Part shown: one piece after another, positions 1 through 5,174 of the stretch
Layout of the letters: each line of letters opens with the position of its first letter
How positions within the stretch are numbered: the stretch's first letter is position 1
Notes under the pieces: generated by a model
The model's database searches: none
Told to the model about the DNA's origin: nothing
Seen by the model: the letters and a program-made list of their open reading frames with translations, nothing else
Position numbers and translations under genes: made by a program
Source: Lachnospiraceae bacterium
GTDB taxonomy: Bacteria > Bacillota > Clostridia > Lachnospirales > Lachnospiraceae
Direction: 5' to 3'
NCBI GenBank assembly: GCA_017476305.1
Contig: JAFVAA010000443.1
Location: forward strand, 1 to 5,174
DNA: 5,174 bases

Positions 1-1283
1 GGTCCCGGGAATGGCTGACGGAAAACCAGATGCTCCGGAATCCCCAGCTCCAGACCGGCTTTTCTCACCTCATCCTTGAACAAATCTCTAAGCGGTTCAA
101 TAATTTCTCTAAAATCCACGAAATCCGGCAGACCTCCGACATTGTGGTGGGATTTGATCACGGCAGATTCCCCGCCGAGCCCTGACTCTACCACATCCGG
201 GTAAATCGTTCCCTGCACCAGAAAATCCACTGCTCCGATTTTTTTCGCTTCCTCTTCGAAGACACGAATAAACTCCTCTCCGATTATCTTTCTCTTTTTC
301 TCCGGTTCACTCACACCTTCTAATTTTTTATAATAACGCTCCTGCGCATTTACCCGTATAAAATTCAGCTCATAGGAGCCGTTTGGTCCAAAGACTTCCT
401 CGACTTCATCTCCTTCATTTTTCCTTAGGAGGCCATGGTCTACGAAAACACAGGTAAGCTGGTTTCCTATCGCCTTCGAAAGCAGAACTGCTGCCACAGA
501 AGAATCCACTCCACCGGAAAGCGCGCATAAAACCTTTCCATCGCCTACCTTTTCCCGTATATCCTTTACTGTCTGCTCCACAAAGGAATCCATGCGCCAC
601 GTTCCCGCACAGCCACACACACCGCGCACAAAATTATAGAGCATTTTTGTTCCTTCCATTGTATGCAGTACCTCCGGATGAAACTGGATTGCATATAGAT
701 TTTTCTCCACATTTTCTGCCGCCGCGACCGGACAATCCGCCGTATGCGCCACAATGTGAAATCCATCTGCCGGCTCCTTAATATAGTCAAAATGACTCAT
801 CCAGCAAATGGTGTGATTCGTATCTCTTTTATGGTCTTCAAAAGCAGCCCCTGGGATTGGAACCCCGTCATTAGAACCTTCTTTCGAGGCATCAGCAATA
901 CGTTCTCCCACTCCCTTAAAAAGCGGCGAATCCGGATTTACGAAAACCTCCGTTTTCCCATACTCTCTGACCGGAGCCTTTTCCACTTTTCCACCTAAAA
1001 TATGCTGCATCAGCTGCGCTCCATAGCAAAGTCCCAAAACCGGAATCCCTAGTTCGAAAAGCTCCTGACTGTATGTAGGAGAATCCTTTTCATAGCAGCT
1101 GTTTGGTCCCCCGGTCAAAATAATTCCCTTCGGATTCATTTCCTTGATTTTATCCGGTGCTGTCCGATATGAATAAATTTCACAGTATACATTACACTCT
1201 CTGACACGCCTCGCCACGAGCTGGTTATACTGACCGCCAAAATCTATGACAATCACCTTTTCCTGTTCCTTCACTGCACTCAC
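1..1283 (-). CDS. guaA: GMP synthase (glutamine-hydrolysing), 3' end beyond the window
   Basis: This gene encodes cytoplasmic GMP synthase, which converts XMP, ATP and glutamine to GMP, AMP, pyrophosphate and glutamate in the last step of guanine nucleotide synthesis. The frame is open from 1283 to base 1, giving about 427 of the usual 510-540 residues. The class I amidotransferase domain comes first: GLCYGAQ carries the nucleophile Cys86, and FHPE supplies His202 and Glu204 of the triad. The ATP pyrophosphatase domain follows, with the P-loop SGGVDSS at 256-262, then QGTIYPDV and [10 protein letters not shown]. The visible end is FRQPFPGP, where the dimerisation domain begins. The GTG start is preceded by AGGAGG seven bases upstream; an overlapping GTG two bases earlier runs straight into TGA. 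Residues 128-157 form a hydrophilic loop about 25 residues longer than I expect for the family. The gene has a long structured leader and no close upstream partner. Confidence 0.97.
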   Translation of the reverse strand, partial: MSAVKEQEKVIVIDFGGQYNQLVARRVRECNVYCEIYSYRTAPDKIKEMNPKGIILTGGPNSCYEKDSPTYSQELFELGIPVLGLCYGAQLMQHILGGKVEKAPVREYGKTEVFVNPDSPLFKGVGERIADASKEGSNDGVPIPGAAFEDHKRDTNHTICWMSHFDYIKEPADGFHIVAHTADCPVAAAENVEKNLYAIQFHPEVLHTMEGTKMLYNFVRGVCGCAGTWRMDSFVEQTVKDIREKVGDGKVLCALSGGVDSSVAAVLLSKAIGNQLTCVFVDHGLLRKNEGDEVEEVFGPNGSYELNFIRVNAQERYYKKLEGVSEPEKKRKIIGEEFIRVFEEEAKKIGAVDFLVQGTIYPDVVESGLGGESAVIKSHHNVGGLPDFVDFREIIEPLRDLFKDEVRKAGLELGIPEHLVFRQPFPG

Positions 1284-1290
1284 ACCAAAT

Positions 1291-1296
1291 CCTCCT
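1291..1296 (-). promoter_or_regulatory. Ribosome binding site of guaA
   Basis: AGGAGG on the minus strand lies seven bases before the GTG at 1283-1281. It fixes this non-ATG codon as the start, because no in-frame ATG is close by. Confidence 0.85.
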
Positions 1297-1328
1297 TTAT
1301 TTCTTTACTCTAAAAGTTCAATTTTCTT

Positions 1329-1422
1329 CCGGTAGGACTGCACACTCGCAACGCACCTTTGGTGCTTTGGCAGTCTGTACAGCACCAAAACGCTGTTTTT
1401 GCGGTTTGTGTGCATCTGCCGG
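1329..1422 (-). promoter_or_regulatory. Long imperfect hairpin in the guaA leader (candidate structured RNA or palindromic repeat)
   Basis: Four nested helices fold this 94-nt stretch on itself: CCGG 1329-1332 with 1419-1422; TGCACAC 1339-1345 with GTGTGCA 1408-1414; CGCAA 1347-1351 with TTGCG 1399-1403; and TTTGGTGCT 1358-1366 with AGCACCAAA 1381-1389. That gives 25 pairs around a 14-nt loop. Competing pairings exist: GCACC 1353-1357 with GGTGC 1361-1365, enclosed by GACTGC 1336-1341 with GCAGTC 1370-1375. These use the same bases as the apical helix and so exclude it. The element ends 32 bases before the guaA ribosome binding site and does not cover it. I do not recognise a purine riboswitch core or any other known class. 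It could be a cis-regulatory RNA of guaA or a dispersed palindromic repeat. Pairing is seen; function is inferred. Confidence 0.55.
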
Positions 1423-1427
1423 AGGCA

Positions 1428-1479
1428 ACAAACCCACTTTTATTTATGGTGGTTTCGAAAATTTGACATGTGGGTTTGT
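1428..1479 (-). repeat. 10-bp inverted repeat in the guaA leader
   Basis: ACAAACCCAC at 1428-1437 is perfectly complementary to GTGGGTTTGT at 1470-1479, with 32 bases between them. On the predicted guaA transcript this helix forms just upstream of the 94-nt hairpin, so the two could be stacked domains of one leader RNA. No run of Ts follows, so it does not look like a terminator. Confidence 0.5.
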
Positions 1480-1494
1480 CATGATTTCCCTGCC

Positions 1495-1524
1495 AGATAA
1501 AAATATATACCCATAATTTTATCT
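1495..1524. repeat. 8-bp palindrome over the predicted guaA promoter (possible operator)
   Basis: AGATAAAA at 1495-1502 and TTTTATCT at 1517-1524 form a perfect inverted repeat separated by 14 bases. The right arm covers most of the proposed guaA -10 box. The geometry would suit a dimeric repressor, but AT-rich DNA gives such repeats by chance and I do not recognise the regulator. Confidence 0.3.
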
Positions 1525-1544
1525 CTTTCCCATTTAAAACACAA
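1516..1544 (-). promoter_or_regulatory. Predicted promoter of guaA
   Basis: On the minus strand a -35-like TTGTGT (1539-1544) and a -10 TAAAAT (1516-1521) are separated by exactly 17 bases. Transcription would start near 1509, giving a leader of about 225 bases that contains both inverted-repeat structures. The -10 matches consensus at five of six positions, the -35 at only three. Confidence 0.4.
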
Positions 1545-1595
1545 GCATAAAAACATATTTCTCCCGGATGGCTTATACATGATGACATGATTTCC

Positions 1596-1647
1596 GGTCG
1601 CTCCGTCTGCAAATAGCGACCACACGGGGCACGAATTTCTATGCCCC
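1596..1647 (-). terminator. Two adjacent hairpins at the end of the exported-protein gene
   Basis: The first hairpin pairs 1642-1647 with 1626-1631 (TGCCCC/GGGGCA, 10-nt loop) and overlaps the TAG stop at 1639-1641. The second pairs 1615-1621 with 1596-1602 (GGTCGCT/AGCGACC, 12-nt loop). They are GC-rich and close to the stop, so they may protect the mRNA 3' end or aid termination. Neither is followed by a T run, so this is not a canonical intrinsic terminator. Confidence 0.3.
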
Positions 1648-2529
1648 CAGATACTGCGGAGCCCAAAGGAAAGCATCCGGAAAATAAGTCCCCCCATAGC
1701 TTGATTTTTCTACAATATCCCCCTCCTTCTTATGCGTGACCAGCACTACCTTATTTACTTTTCTTCTTAACGTTACATTTTCATAATTTACAGAGAATTT
1801 TTCCTTTTTATACAGGTTGATATTTATAATTCCATTCCCTCTGGAATAGATTTTTCCAATGCGGTATCCCGCCTTTTTAATCTGCACCAGATAAGTTCCT
1901 GCATCACGATATTTTTTTAATGTTTTTTGAGAAATTACTTTCCCCGTATAGTTTAAAAATTTCTTTCCTGTCCACCGGATATAGTATGGCTTCCATGTAT
2001 GCCCTGCCCTCATACCTCCGGTTTTTACTGCATCAAAAGCACTCGGATAAACTATAAAATCTTTTCCTGAAATATGCGTCAGTCCCTCACCTGACCTCCT
2101 GACCTGCCTGCATTTGCCCGCCTTTACATAGAGACAGTATGACCACGAACAGGAACCTCCGCCCCACCCTTCGATTACAAATAATTTCTGCTTTTTACTT
2201 ACTTTGCATATCTTTCCTTTCTTCAGGGTGAAATTCGACACCGTCAGTTTTTTTATCTGCTTTTTTCCGGAAAACCAGAGTGTTTGTGTATCACTATTCT
2301 TTTTTGTGACAAGGAATGCCTCCTCCGTTCCATCTCCATCATAATCTGCCAGGTAAGTATTTACAATCTTCTCCTTCGTTTTTTTCGCAACCTGCTTTTC
2401 CAAAGTATTCTTAACAGATGCATGGCTGGTGCTCCCACTGCCAAAACAGCACAGCACCAGACCTGCGCAAACCCAAAATCCAGTTTTCCAAAAAATTCGT
2501 TTCCATTTCGTATTTTTATCTATAAACAT
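1639..2529 (-). CDS. Exported protein of unknown function with a DxDxDG motif
   Basis: I do not recognise this 296-residue protein. It begins with a basic stretch (K8, K10, R11, K15) and a hydrophobic segment at about 16-30, then SHA-S at 35-38, a plausible signal peptidase I site. There is no convincing lipobox around the Cys27-Cys28 pair. Just after the signal comes DYDGDGTEEAF at 62-72, with Asp62, Asp64 and Asp66 spaced as in calcium-binding loops of EF-hand or FG-GAP type. The rest is rich in Lys, aromatic residues and Gly, including GWGGGSCSWSYC at about 119-130, suggesting a beta-rich secreted domain. AAGGAG lies eight bases before the ATG. About 100 bases separate it from the HD gene upstream and 355 from guaA downstream, so it may stand alone. 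It is probably secreted or surface-associated; no enzymatic role can be assigned. Confidence 0.85.
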   Translation of the reverse strand: MFIDKNTKWKRIFWKTGFWVCAGLVLCCFGSGSTSHASVKNTLEKQVAKKTKEKIVNTYLADYDGDGTEEAFLVTKKNSDTQTLWFSGKKQIKKLTVSNFTLKKGKICKVSKKQKLFVIEGWGGGSCSWSYCLYVKAGKCRQVRRSGEGLTHISGKDFIVYPSAFDAVKTGGMRAGHTWKPYYIRWTGKKFLNYTGKVISQKTLKKYRDAGTYLVQIKKAGYRIGKIYSRGNGIININLYKKEKFSVNYENVTLRRKVNKVVLVTHKKEGDIVEKSSYGGTYFPDAFLWAPQYLGA

Positions 2530-2629
2530 TTTTCTATCTCCTTGTTCTTCTCAAATATATAGTAAACGTTTTAAAGAAATGCGAAAAAGCAAATCCCTAT
2601 TTAAGAAACAATCGTATCCCATAAATCGT

Positions 2630-3487
2630 CTAGCCTTCTATATTTTCCAAATATTCCTCCAAAAACTCTCTAAGCTCCCGGAGCTGCTCTACCGTCTTCT
2701 CATTTTCTGACGGATATGCTAAAATTTTTTGCAAATACCCCTGCTCTTTTGCCACCTTTAAGCTCTCCGGATAAACCAGCTCGAAAGCCAGTGCAGCATG
2801 TCCCACCAGATGATCCACCGGTGTTTTTTTCGCACTTCGTAAAACCGCATGCTTTTCGAAAAACTGCTTCATGACCTCCTCTGTCACCCCGGCATGACGA
2901 ACCTCCTCCGTCGTCACATTATAAATCACCTCTACCGGTGTATCCTGACATACCTTAAAAATATCCACCTTATCGGCATCTCTTAAAATATGGCAGAACA
3001 TTTCCATCCTTTCATCCAATCCCACTTCAATCCGAAACGCACTATGATTCCAAATGGCAGTTTTTATCACCTGATAGGCTTCTTCCCCGGATGAAAGATT
3101 TACAAACTCTTCTAAAAAAATTTTCTGCTTCTCCATTTCCTTTGATTTTTCAGCAGAATCCATTCTGTTTTCTCCTGAAAATCCGGATGCATCCACGTTT
3201 CCATACAGAAGCTCCACTCCAAAATGCGCATGGTCAATAGACTGTGCATCGGAAAAGGTTCCATATCGTCTCAGCTGCTCAAATCTGCCCACATCATGAA
3301 GCATTCCTAACAGCCACGCCAAATCCGCATCCTCTGCGGAAAGAGCCAGACTTTTCGCAATCCTTTCGCAAATTTCTGCCACCCGATATGTATGATCGAT
3401 TTTTAGTTTAATTTTCCCGTCAGACGCATCATACCTGTCTGTATATTCCTTAAAAATCTTTTTTACATGTTCCCGTGAAATCATCAT
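2630..3487 (-). CDS. HD-domain phosphohydrolase
   Basis: This is a 285-residue cytoplasmic protein of the HD superfamily of metal-dependent phosphohydrolases. Visible motifs are His32 (IDHTYRV), His64-Asp65 (MLHDVGRFEQ), DHAHFG with His86 and His88, WNHS with His148, and LRDADKVDIF with Asp170, Asp172 and Asp175. These fit the H...HD...D metal site plus extra histidines, so the enzyme is probably active. The substrate is unknown; HD proteins act on nucleotides, cyclic dinucleotides, RNA and other phosphoesters. Residues about 98-125 are a charged, probably disordered insertion before helix QKIFLEEF. The longest frame begins at TTG 3493, but the ribosome binding site lies only two bases before it and eight before ATG 3487, so ATG is chosen; a second ATG follows immediately. 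It lies about 100 bases from the AIM24-type gene upstream, with a weak hairpin between. Confidence 0.9.
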   Translation of the reverse strand: MMISREHVKKIFKEYTDRYDASDGKIKLKIDHTYRVAEICERIAKSLALSAEDADLAWLLGMLHDVGRFEQLRRYGTFSDAQSIDHAHFGVELLYGNVDASGFSGENRMDSAEKSKEMEKQKIFLEEFVNLSSGEEAYQVIKTAIWNHSAFRIEVGLDERMEMFCHILRDADKVDIFKVCQDTPVEVIYNVTTEEVRHAGVTEEVMKQFFEKHAVLRSAKKTPVDHLVGHAALAFELVYPESLKVAKEQGYLQKILAYPSENEKTVEQLRELREFLEEYLENIEG

Positions 3488-3495
3488 TTCCAATG

Positions 3496-3501
3496 CACCT
3501 T
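3496..3501 (-). promoter_or_regulatory. Ribosome binding site that decides the HD gene start
   Basis: AAGGTG within AGAAGGTG lies two bases before TTG 3493 and eight before ATG 3487. Only the second spacing is normal, so the protein should begin at 3487. Confidence 0.6.
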
Positions 3502-3544
3502 CTATCTTAAAACAATTTAAAATTTCAAACTTGTTTTTTCCTCT

Positions 3545-3552
3545 ATTTTATA
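3545..3552 (-). promoter_or_regulatory. Possible -10 region of the HD gene
   Basis: TATAAAAT on the minus strand lies about 60 bases before the HD start, directly after TTATGGG. No good -35 box sits at the right distance. The 10-mer TTATGGGTAT is shared exactly with the guaA promoter region at 1507-1516. Confidence 0.25.
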
Positions 3553-3572
3553 CCCATAAAGGAAATATTCAC

Positions 3573-3589
3573 ACCGGCTTTAGACCGGT
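3573..3589 (-). terminator. Weak hairpin after the AIM24-type gene
   Basis: ACCGG and CCGGT form a 5-bp stem with a 7-nt loop, five bases after the TAG stop. Only a broken T-rich stretch follows (ATATTTCCTTT), so termination would be partial and some transcripts may read into the HD gene. Confidence 0.3.
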
Positions 3590-3594
3590 ATCAA

Positions 3595-4275
3595 CTATTT
3601 GCTCGGAATATACCTCGCAATCCTTCCCGCAAATTCATTAAAGTTCTGTGTCTGTAAAATGACCTTGCCCGGTCCGGTAAGCTTGGTCAAGAAAAGTCCC
3701 TCACCGCCGAGGAAAATATTTTTCAGCCCCTTTACTGTTTCAATCTCATAAGAAACCGATCTTTCAAAGCCCACCACATTTCCGGTGTCAACCTTGATCA
3801 CCTCTCCCGGTGCCAGCTCTTTTATCACCTTATCTCCGTCAATTTCTAAAAATACCATTCCCTGTCCGGAAATATCCTGTAAAATAAATCCTTCTCCACC
3901 GAACAGACCGGCAGAAAACTTTTTCGTAAAAGCGACATTTAACTGTACTGCAGGCTCTGCACATAAAAATGCGCCCTTCTGGCAGATCAGCCCTCCAGTC
4001 TCTCCTATGTTCACCGGCATCACCTCTCCTGCCACTGTAGAAGCAAAGGCAATCATCGATCCCGGCCTCTCTGCCGTATAGTGAGCCATAAACAGGGACT
4101 CTCCCGCAAACATCCTGCCAATTCCCTTTAGCACACCTCCATGGGTATTCGTATCCATAGAAATTCCATCGCTCATCCATGCCATTCCACCGGACTGTGT
4201 GTACATGGATTCTCCTGCATTGTCAAAAATCACCTCTACCGCAGGCATCGTATCACCAACTATTTTATAACGCAT
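3595..4275 (-). CDS. AIM24 / TIGR00266 family protein
   Basis: The 226-residue product matches, by recall, the AIM24 (DUF124, TIGR00266) family across its whole length. Typical features are the N-terminal strand with VEV.FDNAGESMYTQSGGMAWM, the SLFMAHYTAE and IAFASTVAGEVMPVNI segments, the repeated glycine-led strands LFGGEGFILQDISGQGMVFLEI and IFLGGEGLFLTKLTGPGKVILQTQ, and the C-terminal FAGRIARYIPSK. Members are beta-rich and resemble stacked duplicated domains; the two GGEG strands show this internal repeat. Bacterial function is unknown; the yeast namesake is mitochondrial. There is no signal peptide or membrane segment, so it is probably cytoplasmic. AGGAGG lies five bases before the ATG. 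The gene has its own extended -10 promoter and a structured 5' leader, so it may be regulated separately from its neighbours. Confidence 0.92.
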   Translation of the reverse strand: MRYKIVGDTMPAVEVIFDNAGESMYTQSGGMAWMSDGISMDTNTHGGVLKGIGRMFAGESLFMAHYTAERPGSMIAFASTVAGEVMPVNIGETGGLICQKGAFLCAEPAVQLNVAFTKKFSAGLFGGEGFILQDISGQGMVFLEIDGDKVIKELAPGEVIKVDTGNVVGFERSVSYEIETVKGLKNIFLGGEGLFLTKLTGPGKVILQTQNFNEFAGRIARYIPSK

Positions 4276-4318
4276 ATTCTCCTCCTTTTCCGCACTGTAG
4301 CAGCACAGTACCCATACT

Positions 4319-4386
4319 AAAAAATAAGGTGCATTTTGTCCTTAAACTGCGAGACCAAAATCGCAGCATCGGACAGCATGCACCTT
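4319..4386 (-). promoter_or_regulatory. Three-tier hairpin with T run at the 5' end of the AIM24-gene transcript
   Basis: The arms nest in three tiers: AAGGTGCAT 4326-4334 with ATGCACCTT 4378-4386; TGTCC 4337-4341 with GGACA 4371-4375; and CTGCGA 4347-4352 with TCGCAG 4361-4366 around an 8-nt loop. This gives 20 pairs, with internal loops of 2x2 and 5x4 bases. On the minus strand the stem is followed by A and then six Ts (4324-4319), the form of an intrinsic terminator. Because the predicted start site lies at the foot of the stem, this could be an attenuator, a short free RNA or a stabilising 5' cap. A smaller hairpin (4294-4298 with 4305-4309) lies between it and the ribosome binding site. 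I do not recognise a known riboswitch. Confidence 0.55.
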
Positions 4387-4388
4387 TT

Positions 4389-4417
4389 ATTATAACAAAA
4401 AATTTTACATTTTAGAA
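4389..4417 (-). promoter_or_regulatory. Predicted extended -10 promoter of the AIM24-type gene
   Basis: The minus strand reads TGTTATAAT, a perfect -10 (4389-4394) with the TGn extension at 4395-4397. The -35 candidate TTCTAA (4412-4417) is weak but lies at 17 bases. Transcription should begin near 4383, inside the foot of the leader hairpin. Confidence 0.6.
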
Positions 4418-4447
4418 CAATTTTAGCCATTTAATTGAAATTTTTTA

Positions 4448-4546
4448 TTCCGGTTTATTGCTGTTCACAGACGAAATGCGCAATATCTGCGCATTTACGA
4501 CCTAAAACACTTCCGTTTCCGACCCATTACTATTCGCAGATGGAAT
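4448..4546. repeat. Diverged 30-nt direct repeat, two copies 69 bases apart
   Basis: Copies at 4448-4477 and 4517-4546 align without gaps and match at 21 of 30 positions; the nine differences are all transitions. Each copy ends in (A/G)AAT and is followed by a short spacer or hairpin and then ATTT, so the second looks like a version of the first with a smaller hairpin. It may be two units of a dispersed intergenic element. No open reading frame or transposase is linked to it. Confidence 0.5.
4474..4496. repeat. 9-bp perfect palindrome between the LytM-like and AIM24-type genes
   Basis: AAATGCGCA (4474-4482) and TGCGCATTT (4488-4496) form a perfect stem with a 5-nt loop. It overlaps the end of the first copy of the 30-nt repeat. 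It lies about 75 bases after the LytM-like stop and has no T run on either strand, so a terminator role is possible but not shown. Confidence 0.5.
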
Positions 4547-4569
4547 TTATTTCGATTACGGGCATAAAC

Positions 4570-5174
4570 CTACCTTAACAAAAGCATCGGATCTACAGTA
4601 TTTTTTCCCTGATTTACCTGAAAATACAAATGTGTTCCCTCTTCTGAAAAATATTTTGTAGGTTCACTGACCTTTGCAATCACATCCCCTTCCTTCACCT
4701 CATCTCCGGCTTTCACCTTCACATCTGTAACCTGTCCATACGTGACCATGTAATCATTGCCCAAATCCATTTGTATCACAGTTCCATGATCATCATCCTC
4801 ACTCACCGCCGTCACTTTTCCGTCTGCCGCTGCTTTAACTTCCGTGCCGGCTTCTGCACGGATGAGAATTCCCGGATTATATTTATACTGCGCAAGTGTC
4901 TGAAAATACACCGTTTTATCCATGCTGTATTTTAAAAGCACCTCACCTGTCACCGGCCATAGAAGACCTTTTTCCTCATCAAAAGCATGCTTTATCTTTG
5001 CTGAAACTGCTGCTGCCTCTTTCCTGGCTGCTTTTTTGATTTTCTCCTGCCTCTCCCTCTGCTTCTTTTCTTCCTCTTCCCTAATTTTCTTTTCTTCCGC
5101 CTGCTTTTTTGCTTCTTCCTCTACCTTTTTCTATACCTCGGCATCAATGGTCGGCACAGGGGTTACTTTCGCAC
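4570..5174 (-). pseudogene. LytM/M23-like exported protein, partial, with an in-frame amber codon
   Basis: One frame runs from the right edge to TAG 4570-4572 but is broken by TAG at 5131-5133. Before the break it reads VTPVPTIDAEV, a Pro/Thr linker; after it comes a Lys/Glu/Arg coiled coil (about 5130-5020), then LLWPVTGEVLLKYSMDKTVYF and a LytM-type beta domain to the end. The membrane anchor expected for such proteins would lie outside the window. The zinc site is degenerate: NPGILIRAEAGT stands where HxxxD is expected, the YxHL motif reads YGQV, and HxH reads HLY. This resembles non-catalytic LytM proteins such as SpoIIQ, but the identity is not established. After the break the first start-like codon is GTG 4953, inside WPVTGE and without a ribosome binding site, so independent translation of the domain is unlikely. 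A sequencing error or recent nonsense mutation are both possible. Confidence 0.75.

Noticed and set aside
744..998. Plus-strand open frames opposite guaA and other genes (also 2284-2710, 3785-4081, 4179-4415)
   Set aside because: They lie mostly opposite well-supported genes, lack ribosome binding sites and show no family features; they are shadows.
1284..1510. Purine riboswitch before guaA
   Set aside because: The conserved junction and loop sequences of the purine aptamer are not present, despite strong secondary structure.
1480..1594. Direct repeat CATGATTTCC at 1480-1489 and 1585-1594 as mobile-element target duplication
   Set aside because: The 95 bases between the copies carry no terminal inverted repeats or transposase, and a 10-mer match in AT-rich DNA is weak evidence.
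1310..1666. Minus-strand open frame of 118 codons in the gap before guaA
   Set aside because: It runs through the inverted repeats, overlaps the end of the exported-protein gene, has no family resemblance and an implausible Cys/Arg-rich product. The gap is better explained as leader RNA.
3488..3493. TTG 3493 as the start of the HD gene
   Set aside because: The ribosome binding site would be only two bases away; ATG 3487 has normal spacing.
4474..4496. Intrinsic terminator for the LytM-like gene
   Set aside because: The stem is perfect but no T run follows on either strand, so it is listed only as a palindrome.
4570..4953. Independent short gene starting at GTG 4953
   Set aside because: The GTG is the valine of the conserved WPVTGE segment, has no ribosome binding site, and the frame continues upstream with matching coding content.
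5131..5133. TAG recoded as a sense codon
   Set aside because: TAG ends four genes in this window at positions that fit their gene layout, and read-through of those gives only short tails.

Overview
The window looks like chromosomal DNA of a Clostridia bacterium, most likely from the Lachnospiraceae. The GMP synthase, the HD protein and the LytM-like protein all resemble Lachnospiraceae homologues. Ribosome binding sites are strong AGGAGG-type and intergenic DNA is AT-rich. This placement is from recalled protein similarity, not from a search. All five recognisable genes lie on the minus strand, so the biological order runs from the right edge to the left edge. I see no convincing plus-strand gene, tRNA, rRNA, CRISPR array, insertion sequence or transposase.

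In transcription order: (1) 5174-4570 is the C-terminal part of an exported LytM/M23-type protein, interrupted by an in-frame amber codon at 5131-5133. (2) 4569-4276 has no gene but holds a diverged 30-nt direct repeat with a 9-bp palindrome, a good extended -10 promoter, and a three-tier hairpin followed by six Ts at the start of the next transcript. (3) 4275-3595 is an AIM24/TIGR00266 family protein. (4) 3487-2630 is an HD-domain phosphohydrolase whose start is best moved to an ATG at 3487. (5) 2529-1639 is an unrecognised exported protein with an acidic DxDxDG motif. (6) 1638-1284 has no gene but is rich in inverted repeats, including a 94-nt long imperfect hairpin, and is probably the 5' leader of guaA. 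(7) 1283-1 is guaA, GMP synthase, cut by the left edge.

The genes do not form an obvious pathway. Gaps of about 100 to 355 bases and separate leader structures suggest mostly individual transcription units. The coding content is ordinary housekeeping plus poorly characterised families. The less expected material is in the gaps: two substantial structured leaders, before guaA and before the AIM24 gene, and a repeat pair whose differences are all transitions. The broken LytM-like gene is the clearest anomaly. I do not see a strong case for a wholly new multi-gene system here.
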